Under the pieces are notes generated by a model. It did not search any database and was not told the origin of the DNA. It saw nothing but the letters and a program-made list of their open reading frames with translations. Below, one piece after another: positions 28,456-37,406 of a stretch of 64,000 bases of DNA. The translations under genes were made by a program, and so were the position numbers. This DNA comes from Paraliobacillus ryukyuensis (lineage in GTDB: Bacteria > Bacillota > Bacilli > Bacillales > Amphibacillaceae), in assembly GCF_003315295.1 (NCBI RefSeq), contig NZ_QNRI01000006.1, forward strand, positions 97,700 through 161,699, read 5' to 3'. Positions within the stretch are counted from its first letter, which is position 1. Every line of letters starts with the position of its first letter.

Positions 28456-28719
28456 ATGAAAGAAAAGAAATTCACAATTACAGATGACACAGGTATTCAC
28501 GCAAGACCAGCAACATTGTTAGTTAATAAAGCAGGTCAGTATGAATCACATGTTGAATTACATTACAATGGTAAGACAGTAAACTTGAAATCAATTATGG
28601 GTGTGATGTCTTTAGGTGTACCTAAAGGTGCTGAAATTACCGTAAGTGTGGAAGGTGCGGATGAAGACCAAGCGTTAGAGGGTATCACGGAAACCATTAC
28701 CGAACAACTAGGGGAGTAA
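28456..28719 (+). CDS. ptsH: Phosphocarrier protein HPr
   Basis: The product has 87 residues. His15 in GIHARPAT is the PEP-dependent phosphorylation site, and Ser46 in [10 protein letters not shown] is the HPr kinase site, so it is a true HPr and not the His-less Crh. HPr relays phosphate from enzyme I to sugar permeases and, as HPr(Ser-P), is the CcpA corepressor. AGAGGGGAG precedes ATG 28456. Enzyme I (ptsI) does not follow; the gene is single, ended by a strong terminator, which is unusual because ptsH normally pairs with ptsI. Confidence 0.93.
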   Translation: MKEKKFTITDDTGIHARPATLLVNKAGQYESHVELHYNGKTVNLKSIMGVMSLGVPKGAEITVSVEGADEDQALEGITETITEQLGE

Positions 28720-28721
28720 CT

Positions 28722-28749
28722 AAAAGCTAGAATTTCTAGCTTTTTTTTA
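28722..28749 (+). terminator. Terminator of the HPr gene
   Basis: aaaagctag (28722-28730) pairs with ctagctttt (28736-28744), followed by T to 28748. Confidence 0.85.
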
Positions 28750-28843
28750 TTTTTAAGCACAATTCGTGTAAGCTAAAATTATGCTATACTAATGAACAAA
28801 TATATGACTATCTAGCCATAGAATGTAAGTAGAGGTGTTAATG

Positions 28844-29332
28844 ATGAATGTTTCCGTATCACAGTTGCCTGGAATCGGACAAAAAATAACGTTAAAAACA
28901 GCAGAAGACAGTATGTTAGTGGTGATTGTTCATCATACGGGTAAACGAGAGCTGTATTTCTTTGACGATGTAGACAGTGATGAAGCAGACTTTGCCATCG
29001 ATTTAACAGCAGATGAAACACGAGAACTAGGCGCACAATTATTAGGTGCAACCTATCAACCGGTTAACGCTAACCAGCTGAAAATGTTTAAAAAGCAAAT
29101 TGTTATTGATTACATTACAGTGACAGAAAAATCTTCTTTGACACATCAAACCATTGAAGAATCAGAAGTGAGAAATAAAACTGGCACAACGATTATTGGA
29201 ATTGTACAAGGAGAAGAAATGATTGCTATTCCTGAAGCCGATCGGATCTTAGAGCCTGGAGATGTTCTAATGGCTATTGGAAAGAAAGATCAGATTGCGA
29301 TGCTTGAAGCATTGTGCAAAGGAGAGGAATGA
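28844..29332 (+). CDS. khtT: KhtT-type regulatory subunit of a potassium/proton antiporter
   Basis: A 162-residue cytosolic protein. The C-terminal half is an RCK_C (TrkA-C) domain with TTIIGIVQGEEMIAIPEADR and LEPGDVLMAIGKKDQI. In B. subtilis KhtT controls the KhtU antiporter, and the RCK_C domain binds cyclic-di-AMP. ATG 28844 is selected for spacing to AGAGGTG; ATG 28841 is the alternative. khtU follows after seven bases. The third B. subtilis gene, khtS, is not present upstream. Confidence 0.87.
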   Translation: MNVSVSQLPGIGQKITLKTAEDSMLVVIVHHTGKRELYFFDDVDSDEADFAIDLTADETRELGAQLLGATYQPVNANQLKMFKKQIVIDYITVTEKSSLTHQTIEESEVRNKTGTTIIGIVQGEEMIAIPEADRILEPGDVLMAIGKKDQIAMLEALCKGEE

Positions 29333-29339
29333 GTGAACC

Positions 29340-30536
29340 TTGCTAAGTGAGTTACCTTCGTTATTTGTAGCAGGATTGATATTACTTGGAATTTTTTATT
29401 TAGGCTTTGTTAGTATCAAAATTAACTTTCCTAGCGTGATTTTATACATTTTATTTGGTGTACTCCTAGCTGACTTCTTAAGTCACAATGAAGTGTTGCA
29501 CTTTTTAAGTGAAGTTGGAATAGTCCTGCTATTCTTTATTCTTGGCCTCGAATTCAGTTTATCAAGATTGGGTAATATCGCCAAAAAGGTCTGGTCTTCT
29601 GGATTACTTGATTTAGGTTTATCCATGGGTGTTGCCATGCTAATTTCACTTGGATTCGGTATGAGTTTCTTTGAAGCATTTCTTGTCGGAGGTGTAGCTT
29701 ATGCGACTAGTTCCTCTATTACTGCTAAATTATTAGATGACAAAAGTCGGATGGCAAACACCGAAACTGAATTTATGCTAGCCATTTTAATTTTTGAGGA
29801 TTTAATCGCTCCAATTGTCATTGCTGTATTAATTGGATTACAAGCAGGTGGGGGGGAGTTCGCTGCAACTGATTTATTATTTGTTTTATTAAAAGTTGTT
29901 GGACTCGTTGGTTTGGCTATTCTGTTAGGTAAAACAATATTTAAAAAGTTTGAAACACTATTGGGAAAAATTGATGATGAGGACTTCAAATATGCTCTGC
30001 TTGTAGGGATAGCGATAACATTTGGTGGTTTAGCACTGTTATTAGGCTTATCCGAAGTGTTAGGAGCATTCTTAGCTGGTATGATGCTTGCTGAAATTGG
30101 AAAAATTAATCGCGTTGAGCATGCAGTAATGCCGATTCGTAATTTATTGTTACCAACCTTTTTCTTATCGTTTGGTACTTCGATTGAATTAGGAAGTGGC
30201 TTACCGATGCCGCTATTGTTACTTGCGTTACTTATTTGGTCTATCATTGCTAAAGTACTTGTCGGTGTGATTGGTGGTAGATGGTACGGGTTATCCAAAC
30301 GAGTTTCGTTACGTGCTGGTTTGTCACTATGTGCTAGAGGTGAATTTTCAGTCGTTATTGCCAATGTTGCTACTGGTATGACACAAATACTAGCCGGGAT
30401 TTATATTGTTGCAGCTGCATTTCTAGGGATGATCTTATTTGATTATGCACCAAAGATCACCAATAAAATATATGGTAAACCTCAACCAAAGAAAAAAAAT
30501 CTACATGTTCCGGTTGCCCCAGATGAAAAACAATAA
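29340..30536 (+). CDS. khtU: KhtU-type potassium/proton antiporter (CPA2 family)
   Basis: The product has 398 residues with about 12 membrane helices. CPA2 signatures include ADFLSHNEVLHFLSEVGIVL, FFILGLEFSL, AILIFEDLIAPIVIAVL and LGAFLAGMMLAE. The conserved acidic pair in FEDL is expected for K+ (or NH4+) efflux in exchange for protons at high pH. The start is TTG 29340 after GGAGAGG, with wide spacing, so translation probably couples to khtT. The C-terminus lacks a KTN/TrkA-N domain, and regulation comes from KhtT. Confidence 0.88.
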   Translation: MLSELPSLFVAGLILLGIFYLGFVSIKINFPSVILYILFGVLLADFLSHNEVLHFLSEVGIVLLFFILGLEFSLSRLGNIAKKVWSSGLLDLGLSMGVAMLISLGFGMSFFEAFLVGGVAYATSSSITAKLLDDKSRMANTETEFMLAILIFEDLIAPIVIAVLIGLQAGGGEFAATDLLFVLLKVVGLVGLAILLGKTIFKKFETLLGKIDDEDFKYALLVGIAITFGGLALLLGLSEVLGAFLAGMMLAEIGKINRVEHAVMPIRNLLLPTFFLSFGTSIELGSGLPMPLLLLALLIWSIIAKVLVGVIGGRWYGLSKRVSLRAGLSLCARGEFSVVIANVATGMTQILAGIYIVAAAFLGMILFDYAPKITNKIYGKPQPKKKNLHVPVAPDEKQ

Positions 30537-30607
30537 AGCAACAATGATTAGCAAATAAGCGTTTTGGACATGCTTTTAGATAGACTAAGTTGTAAAGGAG
30601 TAATAGC

Positions 30608-31183
30608 ATGCGCTTTTTTTTGCTAATGATTAGTTGTTTGTTTCTTGTTTCATGCCAACAAAATGATTACTCTCCATTAACAGTCCCTTTATATGATCGA
30701 GCTAATGATACCGTAGGAACAGCCACTTTTACCGAAGAAGCGGATAGTGTTTCTGTAAAAATAGCTGTAGAAGGATTAAAGCCAGGTTTACATGGGGTGC
30801 ATATTCATGAATACGGAAAGTGTGAATCACCAGATTTTCAATCGGCTGGTAGTCACTATAATCCTGAAGGAAAAAAACATGGGTTAATGAATCCAAACGG
30901 TGCTCATCTTGGTGATATGCCTAATATTGAAGCTGGAGAAGATGGTACAGCAGAAGCAGAGTTTACCCTTGATCAAGTGACACTATCTGAAGGGAAATAT
31001 TCGTTATTAGAAGAAGACGGCACCTCCATTATTATTCATGAAAAACAAGATGATGGTGTCAGCCAACCAGCAGGGAATGCAGGTGAACGGATAATATGCG
31101 GAAAGATTACTGGCAAAGTTGCAGAACAAGAAAAGCAACCAACCGATCCAACAGAAGATAATGAAAAAACAGAAGAGGAGTAG
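30608..31183 (+). CDS. Cu/Zn superoxide dismutase-like lipoprotein
   Basis: The product has 191 residues. The signal peptide ends in a lipobox LVSC (Cys16). The SOD domain shows GVHIHEYGKC (two Cu-ligand histidines), GSHYNP (bridging His), KHG, GAHLGDMPN (Zn ligands His and Asp), IIIHEKQDD and the disulfide/arginine segment AGERIICG. A Glu/Pro/Thr-rich tail ends the protein. Relative to B. subtilis YojM, known to lack copper ligands, all seven ligands look present here, so true superoxide dismutation at the outer membrane face is possible (inference). AAAGGAG precedes ATG 30608. Confidence 0.88.
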   Translation: MRFFLLMISCLFLVSCQQNDYSPLTVPLYDRANDTVGTATFTEEADSVSVKIAVEGLKPGLHGVHIHEYGKCESPDFQSAGSHYNPEGKKHGLMNPNGAHLGDMPNIEAGEDGTAEAEFTLDQVTLSEGKYSLLEEDGTSIIIHEKQDDGVSQPAGNAGERIICGKITGKVAEQEKQPTDPTEDNEKTEEE

Positions 31184-31209
31184 CTCCGTCGAGCAACTCC
31201 TCTTTTTTA
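31172..31209. terminator. Terminator between the SOD gene and patB
   Basis: aagaggag (31173-31180) pairs with ctcctctt (31197-31204), followed by a T run; the SOD stop codon lies in the loop. It may also serve patB from the other side. Confidence 0.82.
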
Positions 31210-31212
31210 TAA

Positions 31213-32391
31213 CTATTTGTTTTTTCTTTGATCAAGTGCATGAAGGATTTTATTAACGCCTTCTTGCACATATGCAGTAGGACTGGCTATATTTATTCGC
31301 ATAAAACCTTTACCCTCTTCGCCAAAAGAAGCACCATCATTGAGTCCAACTTTGGCTTCTTCTTGCATGAATCGTTTTAAGTCATCATGTGATAAATTCA
31401 TATTCGTGCAATCTAACCAAATCAAATAAGTGCCTTCTGCTCGAATAGCAGTGATTTCTTCTCGATCTGCAAAAGCATCGACCACGAGGTTACGGTTTGT
31501 TTCTAACAATTGCAAGAGCCCGTTCAACCAATCTTTTCCTTCTGTATAAGCGGCTTCTAGTGCCGTAACGCCCATTGTATTTACCATCGTTATACCATAT
31601 TTTTTAAACGCATCTTGTATTTCTGTGCGAATACGTTTGTTTGGGATAATAGCATAAGATACTTGCAAGCCAGCCAAATTAAATGTTTTGGTAGGAGATA
31701 GACAAGTAACGGTTTGTTGACTAACAGATTCAGATAGTGAACTGATTGGAGTGTGTTTATTTCCTGAATAAATTAAATCTGCATGAATTTCATCCGAAAG
31801 AATTAACACATCGTATGCTAGACAAAGGGCGGTTAATTTCTCTAATTCTTCTTTCGTCCATACCCTGCCAACCGGATTATGCGGATTACACAGAATAATA
31901 GCTTGAACACCTTGTTTAAATGTATCTTCTAAATGATCAAAATCCATTGTATAGCGGTTATTTTCATAAACAAGTGGGTTCTTAACTATCTCACGATCAT
32001 GTGACTCAATAATACTGTAAAACGGTGGATAAACAGGTGTTTGGATGACAATTTTATCACCAGGTTTCGTTTGTGTTAACACAGCCATATGTAAAGTTGG
32101 AATAACACCAGGGCTATAAACGATCCAGTCTTTGTTAATTTCCCATTGATGTTGATCATAGATCCATTGTTTCACATGTCCATGTAATGTATCATCCGTT
32201 AAGGTATAACCGAAAATACCATGCTCAACGCGTTCGATCAACTTTTGTTTAATTGAATCAGCAATGGTTAGGTCCATGTCTGCAACCCACATTGGTTGTA
32301 CTTCTTTAGAACCAAATAGGGTTTCAACCATATCCCATTTAGCCGATCGTGTATTTTTACGTTCTGGAAAACTTTCGAAATCTGCTGCCAT
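31213..32391 (-). CDS. patB: PatB/MalY-type C-S lyase (PLP aminotransferase fold)
   Basis: A 392-residue fold-type I PLP enzyme. The Schiff-base lysine lies in LSPTKTFNLAGLQ, the cofactor loop in CNPHNPVGRVWTKEEL, and ILSDEIHADL carries the PLP-binding Asp. Family members cleave cystathionine or cysteine conjugates and make homocysteine or thiols. Substrate specificity cannot be told from sequence. It is monocistronic, with good upstream Shine-Dalgarno (GGAGGAAG). Confidence 0.9.
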   Translation of the reverse strand: MAADFESFPERKNTRSAKWDMVETLFGSKEVQPMWVADMDLTIADSIKQKLIERVEHGIFGYTLTDDTLHGHVKQWIYDQHQWEINKDWIVYSPGVIPTLHMAVLTQTKPGDKIVIQTPVYPPFYSIIESHDREIVKNPLVYENNRYTMDFDHLEDTFKQGVQAIILCNPHNPVGRVWTKEELEKLTALCLAYDVLILSDEIHADLIYSGNKHTPISSLSESVSQQTVTCLSPTKTFNLAGLQVSYAIIPNKRIRTEIQDAFKKYGITMVNTMGVTALEAAYTEGKDWLNGLLQLLETNRNLVVDAFADREEITAIRAEGTYLIWLDCTNMNLSHDDLKRFMQEEAKVGLNDGASFGEEGKGFMRINIASPTAYVQEGVNKILHALDQRKNK

Positions 32392-32508
32392 TGTCTCGCT
32401 TCCTCCTGTTCATTACTTTATTTAAATATTTTATAATATTTGTGCATTATAACATGTTTTTTTTGAAACATCGATAAATTTATATTTAGATAAATGAAGA
32501 CAAAAAAT

Positions 32509-32533
32509 AAGCAAAGCGTTTAACGCTTTGCTT
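32509..32533. other. 25-base near-perfect palindrome upstream of yugI
   Basis: aagcaaagcgtt and its inverse aacgctttgctt flank one T. On the minus strand a T run follows, as in a terminator, but no minus-strand gene lies upstream. The rest of the 337-base gap (32392-32728) shows only AT-rich promoter-like sequence. Confidence 0.45.
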
Positions 32534-32728
32534 CACAGGGGGAATACGAGAAAGTCTTACTTATTACAGTTTTAATATTACCAATTTTAGCTTTGATTAA
32601 ACATATTTCTTAAAAATAAATTTTATATTTTTGTATAATATGTTAGAATTAATAATTGTGTATAAATAGATATAACAGTTTGAAAATATCTAAGTCGACC
32701 ATAAAATAAAATAGTAGGAGATGTTGGT

Positions 32729-33121
32729 ATGTCAGATAAGTTTACAGAAGGACAAGTAGTAGAAGGAAAAGTTACAGGTGTTCAACCATATGGTGCATTT
32801 GTTGCCTTAGATGATGAAGTACAAGGATTAGTTCACATTTCAGAAGTTACCCACGGATTTGTTAAAGATATTAACGAATTTTTAACTGTTGGTGATGATG
32901 TTAAAGTGAAAATTTTATCTATTGATGAAGCAAATAATAAATATTCATTATCTATTCGTGCGACAGAAGAAGCACCAAAGCAACAAGAAAAACCTAAACA
33001 AGTAAAACAAACACAAACACAAGCACCAAAAGAAGAAGCAGGTTTTAACACATTAAAAGATAAACTAAATGAATGGATTGAACAATCAGAAGATCGCGTA
33101 AAATCATTCAACAAAAAATAA
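32729..33121 (+). CDS. yugI: S1-domain RNA-binding protein YugI (general stress protein 13)
   Basis: The product has 130 residues. An N-terminal S1 fold (GQVVEGKVTGVQPYGAFVAL, GLVHISEVT, VKVKILSIDE) occupies residues ~6-76. A Gln/Lys-rich linker and a short helix follow. S1 domains of this class contact ribosomal RNA or mRNA, and B. subtilis YugI is a general stress protein. AGGAGATG precedes ATG 32729. It is convergent with yuzA, as in B. subtilis. Confidence 0.9.
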   Translation: MSDKFTEGQVVEGKVTGVQPYGAFVALDDEVQGLVHISEVTHGFVKDINEFLTVGDDVKVKILSIDEANNKYSLSIRATEEAPKQQEKPKQVKQTQTQAPKEEAGFNTLKDKLNEWIEQSEDRVKSFNKK

Positions 33122-33122
33122 G

Positions 33123-33157
33123 AAAAAAGCCTTTTAGCGTAGAGCTAAGAGGCTTTT
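33123..33157. terminator. Bidirectional terminator between yugI and yuzA
   Basis: The stem aaaagccttttagc with gctaagaggctttt carries T-rich tails on both strands. Confidence 0.82.
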
Positions 33158-33160
33158 CTC

Positions 33161-33400
33161 TTATTTTTCAGGTTGAGGACTTTTTGATGTAGCCATTTCC
33201 TCAGAAGGTTTGAACAGTAAGGATAGACAAACCAATCCGCTAATGCCGACTAATGTATAAATAACTCTCGCAAAAGCTCCACTCTGTTCTCCGCCACCAA
33301 AGACTGCAGCTACTAAGTCAAACTGAAATAAACCAATGAGCCCCCAGTTGATCGCTCCGATAATGATTAGTGCCAAAGTTATTCGTTGCAATGTATTCAA
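33161..33400 (-). CDS. yuzA: YuzA, DUF378 small membrane protein
   Basis: The product has 79 residues and two membrane helices (ALIIIGAINWGLIGLF and IYTLVGISGLVCLSLLF), the standard DUF378 architecture; function unknown. TTG 33400 is chosen because AAGGAGG lies eight bases upstream and the product then has the family length. An upstream ATG at 33445 would include the ribosome site and is unlikely. Confidence 0.85.
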   Translation of the reverse strand: MNTLQRITLALIIIGAINWGLIGLFQFDLVAAVFGGGEQSGAFARVIYTLVGISGLVCLSLLFKPSEEMATSKSPQPEK

Positions 33401-33597
33401 CCCAATAACCTCCTTAAAATTGTGATCAGCTATAGGATAACTCACTTTACCAAAAGTATACGTTAGTTCATTTATGTCTTCATAAAAATGTAAAATTTTA
33501 TTAATTCTTTTGTTTTTCTAGTTTTGTCACTTGATTTACAAAGCTTGTTTCGTTAAATTAAAATAGTAAGCTCTATTTTTGAATTGGAGGGTATTAA

Positions 33598-34944
33598 ATG
33601 ACACATGTACGGTTTGAATATGATAAAGCGTTAACTTTCTTTGGTAAGCACGAAATAGCTTACTTAAAAGAGCCTGTGAAATTGGCACACGAGATGATAC
33701 ATAACAAAACAGGCGCAGGAAACGATTTTTTAGGGTGGGTAAACTTACCGACAAATTATGACAAAGAAGAATTTGCTCGAATAAAAAAAGCTGCTAATAA
33801 AATTAAATCAGATTCAGATATTTTATTAGTAATTGGTATTGGGGGATCCTACTTAGGTGCGCGTGCAGCATTAGAAATGCTAAACCATTCTTTCTACAAT
33901 ACGTTAGATAAAGAAAAACGTGATACACCACAAGTAATCTTTGTTGGAAATAGCATTAGTTCTACTTACATGAAGGAACTATTTGATTTATTAGAAGGTA
34001 AAGATGTATCGATTAACGTTATTTCTAAAAGTGGAACAACAACAGAACCGGCTTTAGCATTCCGTATTTACCGTAAATTCCTAGAGGACAAATACGGTGT
34101 AGAGGAAGCAAAAAAACGTATTTATGCGACAACAGATAAAGCAAAAGGTGCCTTAAAAACACTTGCAACAGAAGAGGGTTACGAATCATTTGTCATTCCT
34201 GATGATGTTGGTGGTCGTTACTCTGTATTAACAGCTGTAGGTCTTTTACCAATTGCTGCAAGTGGTATCGATATTGATACAATGATGCAAGGCGCCCAAA
34301 AAGCACAAGAAGAATTAAGTGAAGCAGATATCGATAAAAACCCTGCTTATCAATATGCTGCCATTCGTAATGTATTGTATAACAAAGGCAAAACAATTGA
34401 AATGCTGATTAATTATGAACCAGCCCTACAATATTTCAGTGAATGGTGGAAACAACTATTCGGTGAGAGTGAAGGAAAAGATTTCAAAGGTATTTATCCA
34501 TCTTCTGCAAACTTCTCTACCGACTTGCACTCTTTAGGACAATATGTACAAGAAGGTCGACGTGATATTTTTGAGACTGTCCTTCATGTTGAGGAACCTA
34601 AATACGACTTAACGATTGAAGAAGATGCACAAAACCTAGATGGCTTGAATTATCTAGCTGGGGAAACAGTTGATTTTGTTAATGAAAAAGCCTATCAAGG
34701 TACGATGCTTGCACACACAGATGGTCAAGTACCAAACTTAATTGTTCATCTTCCTAAATTAGATGCATATACATTTGGTTATGTAGTGTATTTCTTTGAA
34801 AAAGCTTGTGCAATTAGTGGCTACTTACTAGGAGTTAATCCATTTGATCAACCTGGTGTAGAAGCATACAAGAAAAACATGTTTGCTTTGCTTGGCAAAC
34901 CTGGTTTTGAAAAAGAAAAAGAAGAATTAGAGAAAAGATTATAA
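33598..34944 (+). CDS. pgi: Glucose-6-phosphate isomerase
   Basis: The product has 448 residues, about the B. subtilis length. The sugar-phosphate isomerase double SIS fold shows [26 protein letters not shown] and [13 protein letters not shown], and the signature GEKDEIV-like region appears as [18 protein letters not shown] near the C-terminus. It interconverts glucose-6-phosphate and fructose-6-phosphate. GGAGGG precedes ATG 33598. It is monocistronic and followed by a strong terminator. Confidence 0.96.
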   Translation: MTHVRFEYDKALTFFGKHEIAYLKEPVKLAHEMIHNKTGAGNDFLGWVNLPTNYDKEEFARIKKAANKIKSDSDILLVIGIGGSYLGARAALEMLNHSFYNTLDKEKRDTPQVIFVGNSISSTYMKELFDLLEGKDVSINVISKSGTTTEPALAFRIYRKFLEDKYGVEEAKKRIYATTDKAKGALKTLATEEGYESFVIPDDVGGRYSVLTAVGLLPIAASGIDIDTMMQGAQKAQEELSEADIDKNPAYQYAAIRNVLYNKGKTIEMLINYEPALQYFSEWWKQLFGESEGKDFKGIYPSSANFSTDLHSLGQYVQEGRRDIFETVLHVEEPKYDLTIEEDAQNLDGLNYLAGETVDFVNEKAYQGTMLAHTDGQVPNLIVHLPKLDAYTFGYVVYFFEKACAISGYLLGVNPFDQPGVEAYKKNMFALLGKPGFEKEKEELEKRL

Positions 34945-34948
34945 TTCC

Positions 34949-34984
34949 AAAAACCTTCATAACTAAAGTTGTGAAGGTTTTTTG
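34949..34984 (+). terminator. Terminator of pgi
   Basis: The stem 34949-34963 with 34968-34982 (one G-U pair) is followed by a run of T. Confidence 0.85.
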
Positions 34985-35133
34985 TTTGATATATTTATTG
35001 AACAGCCCAATAGGAGTAAAGTGTAAAGCTTCTCCTTAGAATACGACAGCGCAACATGATATAATAATCACACTTTAAATTGTATATTGCTTAGTCATCA
35101 AATTAAAACGAATGCATAAAAGGGGTTTTCAAT

Positions 35134-36111
35134 ATGAAAGGTGTTATTGCAAAAGAACCAGGTGGAAAAGAACAGTTAATTTATACGGATATGCCTGAAC
35201 CAACTTTACAAACAGGAGAATTGTTAATTGAAGTCCATGCTGCTGCAGTCAATCGAACAGATATTATGAATCGAGAAGGAAAAACAGGCTATGCGTCGAA
35301 CCCGATTATCGGTGTGGAAGTAGCTGGAGTTGTGGCCAATGCAAATGGTCAACAAGGATTTGCTATAGGTGACCGTGTGATGGGATTAGTAAATGGTGGT
35401 GGCTATGCGGAATTTGCTACAATGCCGGCAGGTCGTGCCATGAAGATTCCAGATAACCTTGATTTCACCGATGCTGCAGCCATACCAGAAGTTTTCTTAA
35501 CCGCTTTCCAAACATTATATTGGATTGGTAATCTAAGCAAAAAAGAATCTGTTTTAATTCATGCTGGTGGCAGTGGAGTTGGTACAGCAGCTATTCAATT
35601 GGCTAACGTACTGAGTGATGCTTTTATTCTTACGACAGCAGGTTCATCAACAAAGTTAGCGAAAGGGAAAGAACTTGGCGCTGATGTTTTAATAAATTAT
35701 AAAGAGCAGGATTTTGCGCAAGAAGTAGTTAAAACGACTAATGAACAAGGTGTTTCACTTATCTTAGATTTTATTGGTGCGCAATATTGGCAAAAAAATT
35801 TACAAAGCATTGCTGTGGATGGACGTTGGGTCGTAATCGGCGTATTAGGTGGAACTACCATTGAGCATGTAAATTTAATGCATTTAATGGCGAAACGAAT
35901 TCAATTAACCGGAACGCTCTTAACACCGAGAAGTGATCAATATAAAGCTGAGTTGACCCAAGCATTTTCTCATCAAACTTACACACTTTTTGAAAATGGA
36001 AGCTTAAAACCGATTGTTGATGCTGTGTTTGCTATAGAAGATGTACAACAAGCACATCAGATGATGGAAGAAAATCGCAATCTAGGTAAAATTGTTTTAA
36101 AAGTAAAATAA
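35134..36111 (+). CDS. Zinc-free NADPH:quinone oxidoreductase (MDR family)
   Basis: A 325-residue medium-chain reductase. The N-terminal GroES-like part has AAAVNRTDIMNREG and GVEVAGVV, and the Rossmann part has LIHAGGSGVGTAAIQLA for NADPH. The catalytic-zinc cysteine and histidine of alcohol dehydrogenases are missing, placing it with the quinone oxidoreductase/PIG3 group. It probably reduces quinones or enones; the exact substrate is unknown. AAGGGG precedes ATG 35134. Confidence 0.86.
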   Translation: MKGVIAKEPGGKEQLIYTDMPEPTLQTGELLIEVHAAAVNRTDIMNREGKTGYASNPIIGVEVAGVVANANGQQGFAIGDRVMGLVNGGGYAEFATMPAGRAMKIPDNLDFTDAAAIPEVFLTAFQTLYWIGNLSKKESVLIHAGGSGVGTAAIQLANVLSDAFILTTAGSSTKLAKGKELGADVLINYKEQDFAQEVVKTTNEQGVSLILDFIGAQYWQKNLQSIAVDGRWVVIGVLGGTTIEHVNLMHLMAKRIQLTGTLLTPRSDQYKAELTQAFSHQTYTLFENGSLKPIVDAVFAIEDVQQAHQMMEENRNLGKIVLKVK

Positions 36112-36129
36112 AATAACTTTCAAAAGTAG

Positions 36130-36176
36130 CCCTATAGAGTAGTCATGTTCAAAAGCATTTCTATAGGGTGTTTCTT
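36130..36176 (+). terminator. Hairpin after the quinone oxidoreductase gene
   Basis: ccctatag (36130-36137) pairs with ctataggg (36161-36168), followed by tgtttctt. The T tract is interrupted, so this is a moderate call. Confidence 0.5.
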
Positions 36177-36313
36177 ATGAGAGCAAGAAGGTCAATTAGC
36201 AGGAGAAGTAGGTTGAATGTTAGACGGATTGGTTGCTATACAATCATTTTAATGGTTATCATGAAAAAGTCTCATTTATTGCAGTGGGTGCCCCGTGCAA
36301 TGAATGAGATCAA

Positions 36314-37312
36314 TTACATTGGCTCTAATAAAAGTAGCTTATCCTCTGTTGTTACAATTGTATCATAAGAGGGATTAATCATAATTTCATGCTGCTTTAC
36401 AATGCCGATTAATAAATATTCGGCGGAAACAAGCGTATTTGAAATTTGTAAAAATGTTTGCTCAGCTAACTCCTCGGAAACATCCGTTAACGAAAACTGT
36501 TGTTTGGCTAAAATTTTTAATAACATTTCAAACGGCTGCACTGCTGATGCTCGAAAGATCTCGTGGAAGAAAAGTGTGCTCATAAAGTCATTGGATCGTA
36601 TCACTGTGTCTGCTCCAGCACGTTTTGCATTTGAGAGTTGTTCCTTTGTTAAAATTTCCGTTATAATATACACTTTCGGATTGTTTCCACGTAGTGCTAA
36701 CGTAGTTAAAATACTGGTTTGATCAGCGTGTGATTCTTGTTTAGCAGGATCGGCGGTAATCACCGCATAGGCTGCTTCTTGAATATTTGCTTTGGCTAGG
36801 ATGTCATCGGAAGTCGGATCTCCGCGAACAAAATGGCAATCACCTGCTTGTTGAGGTAATTGTTTTAAGGTACGGTCGATTAGTACGACGTGTTCCTTTT
36901 TATTTAGTTCCTCCAACATGGCTAACAGTTGACGTGCGCGTTCATTCCATCCAATAAAGATAATATGATGTTTTCCTTTAAAAACAGTGTCCCCTCGTTT
37001 TATTGCTTCCTCGCGCTTGATGGTAGTTGAAGATACCGTTGCCATATAAAAAGTAACAAGCCCACCACCAGTTAATATTAATAAAATCCCGATAATTTTT
37101 CCGAGAGAACTTAATGGCACAAAGTCGCCGTATCCAACAGTTGACCCTGTGACAAATGCCCACCAAATGCCATCAAATATGCTTGGGAAATGTTCTGGCT
37201 CTATTACATGAATAATAATACCAAAACTAAGCATTAATATACTAACCGTTAAGAGTAAGCGAATCAACACGGGTAAGCGGAAATAAAAATGAAATAATTT
37301 ATATAAATACAT
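36314..37312 (-). CDS. yugO: YugO-type potassium channel
   Basis: The product has 332 residues. Two N-terminal membrane helices frame the pore loop with the selectivity filter TVGYGD (in TGSTVGYGDFVP). A cytoplasmic RCK domain follows (IIFIGWNERARQLLAML, a Rossmann-like nucleotide or ion-binding fold). In B. subtilis YugO releases potassium and carries electrical signals in biofilms. ATG 37312 is chosen for AAAGGGA upstream; the longer start at 37348 lacks this. It is divergent from the M42 gene. Together with khtTU, two potassium export systems lie within 10 kb. Confidence 0.9.
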   Translation of the reverse strand: MYLYKLFHFYFRLPVLIRLLLTVSILMLSFGIIIHVIEPEHFPSIFDGIWWAFVTGSTVGYGDFVPLSSLGKIIGILLILTGGGLVTFYMATVSSTTIKREEAIKRGDTVFKGKHHIIFIGWNERARQLLAMLEELNKKEHVVLIDRTLKQLPQQAGDCHFVRGDPTSDDILAKANIQEAAYAVITADPAKQESHADQTSILTTLALRGNNPKVYIITEILTKEQLSNAKRAGADTVIRSNDFMSTLFFHEIFRASAVQPFEMLLKILAKQQFSLTDVSEELAEQTFLQISNTLVSAEYLLIGIVKQHEIMINPSYDTIVTTEDKLLLLEPM

Positions 37313-37406
37313 TCGAATTCCCTTTCTTTTTAAGATAATAAAAAGCATCTTTCGTGTAGTAATGCCCTAAAATTTGATATGATATGACTAATAGGAGGGA
37401 TACATA

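Noticed and set aside
29699..30364. 221-codon ORF antisense to khtU
   Set aside because: It mirrors the hydrophobic coding bias of khtU; rich in Asn, Pro and Ser with no start signal.
36168..36368. 66-codon arginine-rich ORF after the quinone oxidoreductase
   Set aside because: No good ribosome site, overlaps the yugO 3' end on the other strand and the downstream hairpin; no family resemblance.
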